The notes under the pieces are model-generated. The model was not told the DNA's origin, did not search any database, and worked only from the letters and a program-made list of their open reading frames with translations. The position numbers and the translations under genes were made by a program. Below are positions 34,822-41,711 of a DNA stretch of 54,777 nt, piece by piece. The number at the start of each line of letters is the position of its first letter. Within the stretch, counting starts at the first letter, position 1. The stretch comes from Ponticaulis sp. (GTDB lineage: Bacteria; Pseudomonadota; Alphaproteobacteria; Caulobacterales; Hyphomonadaceae), in NCBI GenBank assembly GCA_002701295.1, contig NZUJ01000115.1, forward strand, positions 1 to 54,777, given 5' to 3'.

Positions 34822-36402
34822 TTAAAACTCAGTGTTGTCTTCTAATACTTCTGCTTCATAGTAATCTTCGCCCTCTATTACATCACCAGAAGTAAGAAAT
34901 TGTTTATATTCTTGCATAACTCTTGGAGCATAAGTTAGTAAGTCCAGTATGTTATCTTTATTATCTTTAACTAACGGGTTGAACTCACTAATCTCTTTGT
35001 GCACTAATAACCTAGTACTATGGTCTACAAATAACTCCCCAGCAGCGTAAGCCTGTAGCATCTTAAGTATACGCTGGGTCTTAGCTTTAACTCCTGAATA
35101 GATATCAACACAGTATATACCTTGTATATTACGCTGCCTAGTTATGAACTTAAACCAATATAGTATAGAGAACTGGTAAGCATTAGATTCAACTGCTATC
35201 AGAGCGCATCTATTTCTTAGTGCCATCTCTAACGCTACTCTTATCATGTCTCCAGGTGAGAACCTATCAGCACGTACTTCCATTAATACTGGTTTAGTGT
35301 CATATATCTCAAAGTAACCTATAGCTACTTCATCACTATCTTTCTTATCGTTAGCAGGGTCAATAATAATAAAGTTACCTGCACTAATATCACCTTCTTC
35401 ATAAGGTAACTCTGGTAACTCAGCTAGATTAATATACTTACTAGCATTAGCATTCTCATCATTAAGTACTTCAGATAAAAATACTTCCGGCCTGCCCATA
35501 GATAAGTCATTTTCATACTCAGCTATTAATTGTTCTCTTGGCTGTAACTCTTCCCATAAGCTAGTACCATCTGATAATAAACCGCCTACTATGAACTTAA
35601 GCCATTTAGGGTTGTGTTTAAGCTTACGTAGTATACTGTGTTTAGTAGGGTACATGTTAGCTACAAATAAGAACATGCAACCAAAAGGTGACTTAGCTTT
35701 CATTGCAGTGCCTACAAACCACTGCTCTAAGCTATTACTTTGTGTTTCTGAATCAGCGCATTCCCTAGACTGTACGTCATCAAATAACATTACATCAGGG
35801 CGCTCATTCTTTAAGTTAATACCACGTACATTACCTTCCGCACCTAAGCCTGCTATTATTATAGTTCTGCCACGGAAACCAAACTTCTTAAGTCCTTGGG
35901 TGTCTTTCTCAACACCTACTCTCCAATCACCGAATACCTGTACTATATTATCTTCTTCCAGCATATCCATAACATCGGCAATGATAGCTTCTGCTAATTT
36001 AGCTGTGGCAGCTAGTACTAATATAAACTTCTTATTAGTGAACAGTATGCAATATACTAGGAACAGCTTCATTAATGTAGACTTAGCAAAGCCCCTAGGT
36101 AAACCTAATGCTAATTGCGGGAATACTCTATCCTTCTCAGCCCACTCAACTAACCATTGCCATGCACTAACAAAGTGAGTAGGCCACATGAACTTAAATA
36201 CTAAGGGCATACATAAGGCAGCTAGGAAGTTCAAATCGGCCTTAGCAGCTTCTTGTAACTCTTTAGCACTAGCACCTACTGACTCTATTTTATTATAATC
36301 AGCTTCTGTAGTTACCTGTGACTTAACATCTTTAGCTATATCCTTATTAGCTTCGTATTGTTCACCTAGCTTATCCATCAAAGCAGGGGTTGACTTATTC
36401 AT
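34822..36402 (-). CDS. terL: Terminase large subunit
   Basis: 526 aa. The ATPase has Walker A GLPRGFAKST (100-109), a Walker B region DVMLFDD (about 204-210) and a coupling segment. The nuclease domain starts near FIIIDPANDKKDSDEVAIG with the first catalytic Asp, and a later Asp is seen in NKDNILDLL. It packages concatemeric DNA into the prohead with the small subunit and portal. The start overlaps the 67-aa gene stop as TAATG. Confidence 0.92.
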   Translation of the reverse strand: MNKSTPALMDKLGEQYEANKDIAKDVKSQVTTEADYNKIESVGASAKELQEAAKADLNFLAALCMPLVFKFMWPTHFVSAWQWLVEWAEKDRVFPQLALGLPRGFAKSTLMKLFLVYCILFTNKKFILVLAATAKLAEAIIADVMDMLEEDNIVQVFGDWRVGVEKDTQGLKKFGFRGRTIIIAGLGAEGNVRGINLKNERPDVMLFDDVQSRECADSETQSNSLEQWFVGTAMKAKSPFGCMFLFVANMYPTKHSILRKLKHNPKWLKFIVGGLLSDGTSLWEELQPREQLIAEYENDLSMGRPEVFLSEVLNDENANASKYINLAELPELPYEEGDISAGNFIIIDPANDKKDSDEVAIGYFEIYDTKPVLMEVRADRFSPGDMIRVALEMALRNRCALIAVESNAYQFSILYWFKFITRQRNIQGIYCVDIYSGVKAKTQRILKMLQAYAAGELFVDHSTRLLVHKEISEFNPLVKDNKDNILDLLTYAPRVMQEYKQFLTSGDVIEGEDYYEAEVLEDNTEF

Positions 36403-36605
36403 TAATAATCCTTATCTACATTAGGTAACTGCCGCTCAGTTGCTATCTCACTATCATATAACTTATTAACTAAGTCAGTTAGTAGTTTGTTGGCGCGGCG
36501 TTTATCCTTAATAGTAGGTTTATGAGTCTTATGTAGAGTCTTCAATTCACCCTTATGTAATTTAATCTTCTCCGCCAGAGTTATCTTCTCGTTGCGTAAT
36601 AACAT
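36402..36605 (-). CDS. Small basic protein between terminase subunits
   Basis: 67 aa, very Lys-rich and helical (EKIKLHKGELKTLHKTHK). It starts inside the small terminase gene (44-bp overlap, GAGGGG seven bases before the ATG) and its stop forms TAATG with the large terminase start, so it couples the two. It may be a terminase accessory factor; no family recognised. Confidence 0.65.
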   Translation of the reverse strand: MLLRNEKITLAEKIKLHKGELKTLHKTHKPTIKDKRRANKLLTDLVNKLYDSEIATERQLPNVDKDY

Positions 36606-37203
36606 TATTTGACCCCTCTAAACTCTTCTGTAACTTATCTGCTGAGATTGTCTCTAACTCTCTATCTCCAACCTGAACTACTTGGTTATTGATATTTGTC
36701 ACAAAAGTTTGTTTTACTATTTGAGGTATATTAATCTGTACTATATCACCAGTATCAGTAATATTATTAGTACTTGCACTACCTCTACGCTTAGCTTCAT
36801 TAAATATCTTAAGAGCTTTTAATAACATTTCTGGCTTAACTATCATGCCTGACTTAATGGCACGTCTTAGCTTCTGCAATGTTATGTCTTCTAACTCATC
36901 ATAGATATTATCTCGCATTGAATGTTTCTGCAAGTTAATAAAGCGGCGTTTCTGTACTTCTAAAGCAAAGTTTTCATCAGCTAATAACTGAGTTATACGG
37001 GCTGGAGTTACGCCAATCGCGGAGGCAACTAACTCATTAGCTATACCATTACCTAATAACTCTAATGCTTTTTCCTCAGTAGTACTTGTTACTCCCTGCC
37101 TACCACTGTTATTTGAGGTGTAGTTATTAGTATTGAGTGATTCAGTGCTGCTATCTTCCGCGTCCACCCCAAGAGAGGCTAATAGTTCTTCTGCGCTACC
37201 CAT
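36562..37203 (-). CDS. terS: Terminase small subunit
   Basis: 213 aa. Residues about 40-85 form a helix-turn-helix (ELLGNGIANELVASAIGVTP, ARITQLLADE) of the kind that binds the packaging site, and residues 100-150 are helical oligomerisation segments. It is the first gene of the minus-strand structural unit and precedes the large subunit. It should recognise the pac site, often within or near its own gene. Confidence 0.82.
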   Translation of the reverse strand: MGSAEELLASLGVDAEDSSTESLNTNNYTSNNSGRQGVTSTTEEKALELLGNGIANELVASAIGVTPARITQLLADENFALEVQKRRFINLQKHSMRDNIYDELEDITLQKLRRAIKSGMIVKPEMLLKALKIFNEAKRRGSASTNNITDTGDIVQINIPQIVKQTFVTNINNQVVQVGDRELETISADKLQKSLEGSNNVITQREDNSGGED

Positions 37204-37234
37204 TGTGCTTAGTCCGTCTGATGCTTAACTTATG

Positions 37235-37262
37235 TATATAAGTATATAGTACTAGTTGTAAA
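37235..37262 (-). promoter_or_regulatory. Putative promoter of the structural unit
   Basis: On the minus strand TTTACA (37257-37262), 16-bp spacer, TATATA (37235-37240), 32 bases before the small terminase ATG. The -10 box is only a fair match. Confidence 0.45.
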
Positions 37263-37415
37263 TAGAGGTAAGAGCCATCGGTAAACTAGAAAAAATTTAG
37301 GAAATTATTAGGGGTTACTTAGGAAAGCCATCTCGCTGGAACTAAAAAAGGTCTCACTCCCCCCTGTTAGTTAGTGGTTACTATCATTATAAGCTAGATT
37401 ACTAGTAGCATGTAG

Positions 37416-37447
37416 TTATTAGTAGTGGCTATTATTAGTAGTTGCTA
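37416..37447. repeat. Two abutting 16-bp repeats in the control region
   Basis: TTATTAGTAGTGGCTA (37416-37431) is followed directly by TTATTAGTAGTTGCTA (37432-37447), one mismatch. Iteron-like; a protein-binding site is likely. Confidence 0.7.
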
Positions 37448-37492
37448 AGGTGTTATTTTGGGAAGGTGATTGCTACCTGGTAGCTGGTGGTG

Positions 37493-37560
37493 ATACCTAT
37501 ACCTATACCTACACACCCCATTAACTATCTTCTTAACAACACACACCCATACCTACACAC
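37493..37560. repeat. ATACCT repeats and CA-rich tract
   Basis: ATACCT occurs three times in a row (37493-37510) and ATACCTACACAC occurs at 37505-37516 and again at 37549-37560. The tract is pyrimidine-purine alternating and could bend or melt easily. Confidence 0.6.
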
Positions 37561-37649
37561 ATATATACACATATCTACTGGGTACTATTTTTTGCAACAT
37601 CCCTGACCATATGGTTAGTGCGCTTATAATTAGCTAGTAATAACTACCA

Positions 37650-37681
37650 GTGAATACTTATGCAAGTGAATACTTATGCAA
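37650..37681. repeat. Perfect abutting 16-bp repeat
   Basis: GTGAATACTTATGCAA occurs twice with no gap (37650-37665 and 37666-37681), about 115 bp upstream of the early promoter. The exact identity in non-coding DNA suggests a binding site. Confidence 0.75.
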
Positions 37682-37796
37682 TAAACTGAATAGAATACAT
37701 GACAGGTTACGCATAACCAATAGATAAATAGGGAATTAAATTAATAGGATAATCAGGCATTTAATGATTTAGGTGAAAATAAGTTAATTATATTGT

Positions 37797-37826
37797 TTGA
37801 CATGAATAGCTTATATAGCATATAAG
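37797..37826 (+). promoter_or_regulatory. Strong sigma70 promoter of the early unit
   Basis: TTGACA (37797-37802, perfect), 18-bp spacer, TATAAG (37821-37826). It lies about 60 bases before the first plus-strand gene and is the best consensus promoter in the window. Confidence 0.8.
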
Positions 37827-37889
37827 ATTGTGGCGGGATAATAGTGCTCAATAAGCATGAATGAATAGTGAATGAATAAGGTGGATAAC

Positions 37890-38264
37890 ATGAAAAGTAA
37901 CCAATGTGAACAGCTAGGCTTTGCAGTGACAAGCAATAACTTTACTATGGCTCAAGTAGTAAACAGAACAATAAGCGCCCTTAACTTTAAGTTGCTAGTT
38001 AATGACTTGGTACTTAACAGTAATTGCCTTTTACCGGAAGTATCGGCAGGTAAACACACAGAACTATTTGAGCATTGTGCAAGGTATGTGAACAGTGTGG
38101 GTAATATTAAAGAAAGCAGGCTAGATGATATTGTAGAGCTAGTGGAAGATATTGAAACTATTGAGGGAGTGCGAGTAGATATTGAATTAGTAGATAATGA
38201 AGGCGTTAGTTTGTTATATGATTTAGCTTTTATAATAGCTAGGTATTTTCGCGTAAATTGGTAG
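37890..38264 (+). CDS. First early gene, unknown
   Basis: 124 aa from the ATG at 37890, chosen because AAGGTGG (37878-37884) lies five bases upstream; an ATG at 37872 has no ribosome site. The protein is soluble and acidic in its second half (DDIVELVEDIETIEG). Being the first gene behind the strongest promoter it is probably made right after infection and may act on the host. No family recognised. Codons differ slightly from later genes, with more GCG and GGC. Confidence 0.75.
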   Translation: MKSNQCEQLGFAVTSNNFTMAQVVNRTISALNFKLLVNDLVLNSNCLLPEVSAGKHTELFEHCARYVNSVGNIKESRLDDIVELVEDIETIEGVRVDIELVDNEGVSLLYDLAFIIARYFRVNW

Positions 38265-38285
38265 TAGCTAATTGTTTCTGTTAGT

Positions 38286-38343
38286 GCATTGGTAATAACT
38301 AGTGTACTAACCGGATGCAATTACGCATTCAGCCAATTGTGGC
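38286..38343. promoter_or_regulatory. Two dyads between the first two early genes
   Basis: GCATTGGT (38286-38293) and ACCGGATGC (38310-38318) form an imperfect inverted repeat, followed by GCCA-ATTG-TGGC (38332-38343). They lie just before the 232-aa gene and could be an operator or a leader hairpin. The second contains half-sites akin to the TTGGCA/TGCCAA elements at 39.2-39.7 kb. Confidence 0.35.
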
Positions 38344-38371
38344 AATTATTAACAATCAATAGGTGAATAAA

Positions 38372-39070
38372 ATGATTACATTAGATAACGCGGTAACAAG
38401 TAACAGTGCGGGTGCGGATAAGCAAGAAATGAAAGCAGGTCAATTTGCGGAATATAACAGCCAGCTAGACTACCCAGAAATTAAAGGCATGAGAATAGCT
38501 AAGTTTCTAGGTCGCGCTAGTGCTAAAGGTGAGAAAGCGGAAAGTAAGTATTGTTACGTACCAACGCGTCATATTAGTGCGGATAGCGTAGCAGATAACA
38601 TTGAACAACTTATGCCGCACATTATTAGCTGGCTACAAGGTGTGGAAGATGAGGATATTAAGAAAGAGCTTAAACAAGGCGCGCTAAGCTATTTCACTGA
38701 GAAGCTAGACATGGCTTATGTAATTAGCCTATTGAATGCTAAAGCTACTAGCGGTCGCTTATCTGGTGAACAAGTAGAAAAATGGTTCGCTAGCGATGTT
38801 AAGCCAGTTGTTATTGAGGCATTTATTGGCAAGCTTGGTTATGATGCCAGTGCGCTAGAAGTCGGCCAGACTCTCAAATTAGAAGGAATAGCAAAAGCTT
38901 ATTGCAATAAGTTTAAGTCACTGGCTAGTCCTAAAGTAGTTATTCCAGATGATGAAAAGGAAGCATTATTAAAGGTGATTAGCCTTATTAGTGAAAGTGA
39001 GGTTAGCCTTAAGATTAAGACAAGGTTAGAAAATACAGTTAAAGAAACTGAGACCTTAGAGTTCTTATAA
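38372..39070 (+). CDS. Second early gene, abundant-type protein of unknown function
   Basis: 232 aa from the ATG at 38372 (AGG eight bases upstream; an in-frame GTG at 38363 sits on the ribosome site). Mostly helical and Lys/Glu-rich, no membrane segment. A strong terminator follows directly, so it closes the first early transcript. The part from about 120 to 200 (SGRLSGEQVEKWF, LKLEGIAKAYCNKFKSL, DDEKEALLKVISLI) parallels residues 150-225 of the 246-aa protein at 3193-3933 (GGGIPKEIWEGF, LEQVTFAAKLFNAKL, KKVLSVLEEQL), suggesting distant paralogues. GCG, CGC and GTT codons are more frequent than in neighbours. Confidence 0.8.
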   Translation: MITLDNAVTSNSAGADKQEMKAGQFAEYNSQLDYPEIKGMRIAKFLGRASAKGEKAESKYCYVPTRHISADSVADNIEQLMPHIISWLQGVEDEDIKKELKQGALSYFTEKLDMAYVISLLNAKATSGRLSGEQVEKWFASDVKPVVIEAFIGKLGYDASALEVGQTLKLEGIAKAYCNKFKSLASPKVVIPDDEKEALLKVISLISESEVSLKIKTRLENTVKETETLEFL

Positions 39071-39093
39071 ATAGTAATTAGTTCCTAGTAATC

Positions 39094-39119
39094 AGCCTCG
39101 TTAATAGCGGGGCTTTTTT
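39094..39119 (+). terminator. Rho-independent terminator after the 232-aa gene
   Basis: AGCCTCG (39094-39100) pairs with CGGGGCT (39108-39114), one G-T pair, 7-nt loop, followed by a run of six T. Confidence 0.88.
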
Positions 39120-39225
39120 GTGCCTGTATCTTTCCTGTAATCCATCCTAAGAAGTTATTTGACAGCCTTAATAGGTTTATATTAGCTAGCTAGTTTTATA
39201 GTCTTATATTAGCTTGTAGAGCTTT

Positions 39226-39269
39226 TTGGCACGATATGACAATTATTACCAAAGTGACACATTGCCAAC
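39226..39269 (+). repeat. 44-bp inverted element, left copy
   Basis: TTGGCACG, 24 bp, CACATTGCCAAC. Internally it is a dyad (TTGGCA and TGCCAA, 31 bp apart). The reverse complement of 39679-39722 has the same two ends, exactly the same length and 11 of 24 identical middle bases. Confidence 0.75.
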
Positions 39270-39423
39270 GCCCAAATTATGGGGTGAATGGGGGTGCTTT
39301 TGTGGGTATGTCCTTATTAGTATCTGTCTAGCTAGCCTATACCTAATTAGTGTATGTATCAGTCTTAGTCTATATGTATGTCTAATAGTCTGTATTAGCT
39401 AGCTTATCTATATCTATGTCTAA

Positions 39424-39492
39424 GGGTGTGTGTTAAGAAAAGTAATTAGTAAAGAATAGTTATTATTAATATATAAAAAATAATACACACCC
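39424..39492. repeat. Large AT-looped inverted repeat
   Basis: GGGTGTGTGTTA (39424-39435) pairs with TAATACACACCC (39481-39492), 11 of 12 bases, around a 45-base very AT-rich centre. It lies between the two 44-bp elements. Possible cruciform or easily melted origin-like structure. Confidence 0.6.
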
Positions 39493-39669
39493 CTGAAATA
39501 TACCCCGTTAAGATATAGGTTAGATAGATAGTAGTATATATAGGCAGTTATATAGATAGTCTGATAGATAGGTAGTACCTAGTAACAGGTGGTTAGCTAG
39601 TATATAGTAGTCCCATATATAGGTAGTATATAGGTATAAGGGGGCATGAAATAGGGGGTGATATAGGAC

Positions 39670-39697
39670 TTGCACATGGTTGGCAATGTGGTAAAAT
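39670..39697 (+). promoter_or_regulatory. Possible early promoter overlapping the right 44-bp element
   Basis: TTGCAC (39670-39675), 16-bp spacer, TAAAAT (39692-39697). The -35 box is poor; the call rests on the -10 box and on the position ahead of the early gene block. If real, the 44-bp element would lie over it as an operator. Confidence 0.3.
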
Positions 39698-39722
39698 GGT
39701 CGATATGGGCAGACCGTGCCAA
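39679..39722 (-). repeat. 44-bp inverted element, right copy
   Basis: GTTGGCAATGTG, 24 bp, CGTGCCAA: the inverted counterpart of 39226-39269. A further TGCCAAC half-site follows at 39748-39754. Confidence 0.75.
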
Positions 39723-39789
39723 TTTTTGGTTTCCCATGCAAATAGTATGCCAACTGCGCTTACTAAATTAAACTTTTTATACACTAATA

Positions 39790-39801
39790 AGGAATAGTCC
39801 T
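39790..39801 (+). promoter_or_regulatory. Shine-Dalgarno in near-palindrome AGGAATAGTCCT
   Basis: The AGGA ribosome site can pair with TCCT just downstream; the same design occurs before the genes at 130/43688 and 41712. It ends one base before the ATG at 39803. Confidence 0.5.
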
Positions 39802-39802
39802 A

Positions 39803-40159
39803 ATGAAGAAATCAATGCATGATTTAATACAGGCGCTAAGTAATAAGCTAGATGTAACAAAAGAAAACTTTGAAAAAGACTTATCTATTAGCTTTGGTTA
39901 TAGCATGGTTAACATAGCTAATAAGACCTTGAACATAGTTATATATAGCGCTAGTAACGGATTTAAATTAGAGCACTCAGCTAACATAGCTACTAATGCG
40001 TATATGAGTGAATATAGCATGTTGATAGTAGCTAATAGTATATGCAATGACCTGATTGTAAGTATGTATAATGCTAACATCTGTGCTGATAATATTAAGT
40101 CACGTTATAAAAAGACAGTGGTGGCATTAAATACTGCTGCTGATTATAAGGGAGTATAA
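39803..40159 (+). CDS. Small early protein, paralogue of the next gene
   Basis: 118 aa. A helical N-terminus, three strands in the middle (LSISFGYSMV, TLNIVIYSASNGFKLEHSA) and a helical C-terminus (MLIVANSICNDLIVSMYN). The next protein (116 aa) has the same order with FSRKINITMEYKV, IYINIFSAKAKFKLFHCA and AKNAIVADIIMLIKG, so the two are probably a tandem duplication. Unknown function; small early proteins of phages often inhibit host factors. Confidence 0.78.
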   Translation: MKKSMHDLIQALSNKLDVTKENFEKDLSISFGYSMVNIANKTLNIVIYSASNGFKLEHSANIATNAYMSEYSMLIVANSICNDLIVSMYNANICADNIKSRYKKTVVALNTAADYKGV

Positions 40160-40162
40160 ATA

Positions 40163-40513
40163 ATGAAGCAACCAATTACTAAGTTAACAGATTTAATAAC
40201 CTCAGAACTAGCTTCAATTAACAATCAGTTTAGCAGGAAAATAAACATAACTATGGAGTATAAAGTAATCTCAGTACCAGAGAATAATATTTATATAAAC
40301 ATATTTAGTGCTAAGGCTAAGTTTAAGTTATTTCATTGTGCTGTATTATCTACTAGTGTACTTAGTAGTGAAGATAACTTACTAGAGGCAAAGAATGCTA
40401 TAGTAGCTGATATAATAATGTTAATTAAAGGTATTTATGACTGTACTGAAAAGTGCGTAGCATATACTAGTGAGTTGAATTTAAATCTAAATACTACTGA
40501 TTACTACGAATAG
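40163..40513 (+). CDS. Small early protein, paralogue of the previous gene
   Basis: 116 aa, starting three bases after the previous stop, with GGGAG upstream. The central block FSAKAKFKLFHCA aligns with YSASNGFKLEHSA of the upstream protein, and the flanking helices and strands match in place. The overall identity looks low, so duplication is old. Function unknown. Confidence 0.75.
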   Translation: MKQPITKLTDLITSELASINNQFSRKINITMEYKVISVPENNIYINIFSAKAKFKLFHCAVLSTSVLSSEDNLLEAKNAIVADIIMLIKGIYDCTEKCVAYTSELNLNLNTTDYYE

Positions 40514-40525
40514 GATATAATAATC

Positions 40526-40798
40526 ATGACTAATAAAATATATAAGAGACATACATTACAGCTAGCTGCTATTGCTAAGGCTTTTAAATGTAACATACAA
40601 CTACAGCATAGTTCCCCTAGGTATCTTATTGTAATTGTGTCTGTTAATGGTAATCCTAACCAGTATAAAGAGATAACCTTAGCAATTAGTAAGACTAAGC
40701 ATGAAGCTGGCAGAGACCTGTTACCAAGAGCTTATACTAAACTAACTGAGGCTTGTATTGAGTTAGTGTTCTTTAAGCAAGGTAGCCTAGATATATAA
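40526..40798 (+). CDS. Small early protein, unknown
   Basis: 90 aa with the pattern helix (RHTLQLAAIAKAF), strands (NIQLQHSSPRYLIVIVSV, YKEITLAIS), helix (DLLPRAYTKLTEACIEL). The order of elements resembles the C-terminal half of the 176-aa protein at 42548-43078 (KRVLIKLVNKR, YRVLETSIT, LYPMLFKLTDIYKEL). A shared small fold is possible. No family recognised. Confidence 0.72.
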   Translation: MTNKIYKRHTLQLAAIAKAFKCNIQLQHSSPRYLIVIVSVNGNPNQYKEITLAISKTKHEAGRDLLPRAYTKLTEACIELVFFKQGSLDI

Positions 40799-40820
40799 CC
40801 TAAGGATAAGGAGAATAGCG

Positions 40821-41219
40821 ATGTTAACTTATAATGATTGGGGTAAGGCAATGGGTGACCTAACTTCTATTGTTAAAGCTTGTACTGGTTATAGTGATTT
40901 AATACCATCACACATAAACAAGAGTCATATTAACTCACTGGTAAGAAGCTGTTTAGAAGAGTTAGATATTGTAATTAAAGGTTGTCCAAAACCTAATAAG
41001 AAGGTAGTAATTAATGTACGCTCACGTATATTGTTTGGGTGGCACGAGACCGAACATGTTAAAACTAAACCTAAACTACCAATTAACGCCTCTGCACACT
41101 ATCGTAACGTAGTATACTGTACTGAACTATTAAAGTTAGTTTATAAGTTAAGAATGACATACCCTAAAGCAACTATTAGTATTCACTGTATACCTAAGGA
41201 TAAGGATAACAACCTATGA
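40821..41219 (+). CDS. Small early protein, unknown
   Basis: 132 aa, AAGGAGAA upstream of the ATG. Basic, with a helical N-terminal half containing several Cys and His residues (ACTGYSDLIPSHINKSHIN) and a strand-rich C-terminus (ATISIHCIPKDK). No complete metal site is clear. Its stop overlaps the next start as ATGA. Confidence 0.72.
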   Translation: MLTYNDWGKAMGDLTSIVKACTGYSDLIPSHINKSHINSLVRSCLEELDIVIKGCPKPNKKVVINVRSRILFGWHETEHVKTKPKLPINASAHYRNVVYCTELLKLVYKLRMTYPKATISIHCIPKDKDNNL

Positions 41220-41683
41220 AACATTCTAAGTTTATGAAAGAGTTACACAAAGCTATTATAGCTACCATTAAGCAAGGTAAGCGTAGCGGTAGTGATATAC
41301 CTGATATATACGCTAGCAAAAATGAAACTAAGTTTGTATGCCAATATACTAGTAGTGAAGATAGTTCTCTACATTGTGCTATTGGCCACATTATGACTAA
41401 GCCAGAGTTAAAAGCGTATGGTAACTATGAAGGTAATGTTAGCGCACTTCTTAAACAAGGCTGGAGAAAAAGTGTATATACTAGTGAACAGTATAATAAG
41501 TTAGTAGACTTACAAATAAGTCATGATGGCTGTAAGCGAAATTCCAGTACATCTTTTGAACCTAATGAGTTTAGATTCGCATTTATTGACAACTTGTTAT
41601 ATGAAAAAGTTATTACTACTCGTAGCGCTAAGTGTTACAGAATGTACGCTGAGAATGTTAATAAATCAGAATACTTTTCCTAA
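41216..41683 (+). CDS. Small early protein with a CAIGHIM motif
   Basis: 155 aa. The middle contains SSLHCAIGHIM (about residues 51-61), then YEGNVSALLKQGW and LVDLQISHDG. This order (Cys-x-Ile-Gly, an EG-x-L box and an LQ-x-x-HD box) resembles a widespread but uncharacterised phage and plasmid family that I know only from its motifs. A related C-x-I-G motif occurs in the next gene. Function unknown. Confidence 0.75.
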   Translation: MKHSKFMKELHKAIIATIKQGKRSGSDIPDIYASKNETKFVCQYTSSEDSSLHCAIGHIMTKPELKAYGNYEGNVSALLKQGWRKSVYTSEQYNKLVDLQISHDGCKRNSSTSFEPNEFRFAFIDNLLYEKVITTRSAKCYRMYAENVNKSEYFS

Positions 41684-41698
41684 CCACATAAACCAATA

Positions 41699-41710
41699 AG
41701 GAATATTCCT
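41699..41710 (+). promoter_or_regulatory. Shine-Dalgarno buried in palindrome AGGAATATTCCT
   Basis: Identical to the palindrome at 118-129; here one A separates it from the ATG at 41712. Confidence 0.55.
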
Positions 41711-41711
41711 A

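Larger units (their letters stand above)
37204..37889. other. Divergent control region, non-coding
   Basis: About 690 bp without a convincing gene, between the outward-facing structural (minus) and early (plus) units. It holds a minus promoter (37235-37262), a plus promoter (37797-37826), two sets of abutting 16-bp repeats, an ATACCT triplet followed by CA-rich sequence, the 13-bp palindrome GCTACCTGGTAGC (37472-37484) and a possible second plus promoter (CTGACC, 16 bp, TATAAT at 37625-37630). Being next to the small terminase gene, it may also hold the packaging site or an origin. Confidence 0.7.
39120..39802. other. Long non-coding stretch before the small early genes
   Basis: About 680 bp with no supportable gene on either strand. 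The sequence is very AT-rich and full of TAGCTA, TATATA and TAGATAG-type short repeats. It contains two 44-bp inverted elements (39226-39269 and 39679-39722), a large stem (39424-39492) and a possible promoter (39670-39697). It may regulate the following early block or serve as a replication origin. Confidence 0.65.

Noticed and set aside
35591..36178. 195-codon plus-strand frame opposite the large terminase
   Set aside because: Antisense shadow; the terminase motifs on the other strand explain the coding constraint.
37493..37560. CRISPR-like array
   Set aside because: Repeats are 6-12 bp, contiguous or with a single spacer, without regular spacing or cas genes other than a phage Cas4-like nuclease typical of recombination modules.
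39226..39722. Insertion sequence or MITE formed by the two 44-bp elements
   Set aside because: No transposase, no convincing target duplication (only a trivial T run) and the middle 24 bp of the elements diverge; kept as regulatory or recombination elements of unknown role.
39520..39784. Two minus-strand open frames of 60-80 codons in the non-coding stretch
   Set aside because: They arise from simple TA-rich repeats, have odd Tyr/Leu/Pro composition, no ribosome site and no neighbours in the same direction.
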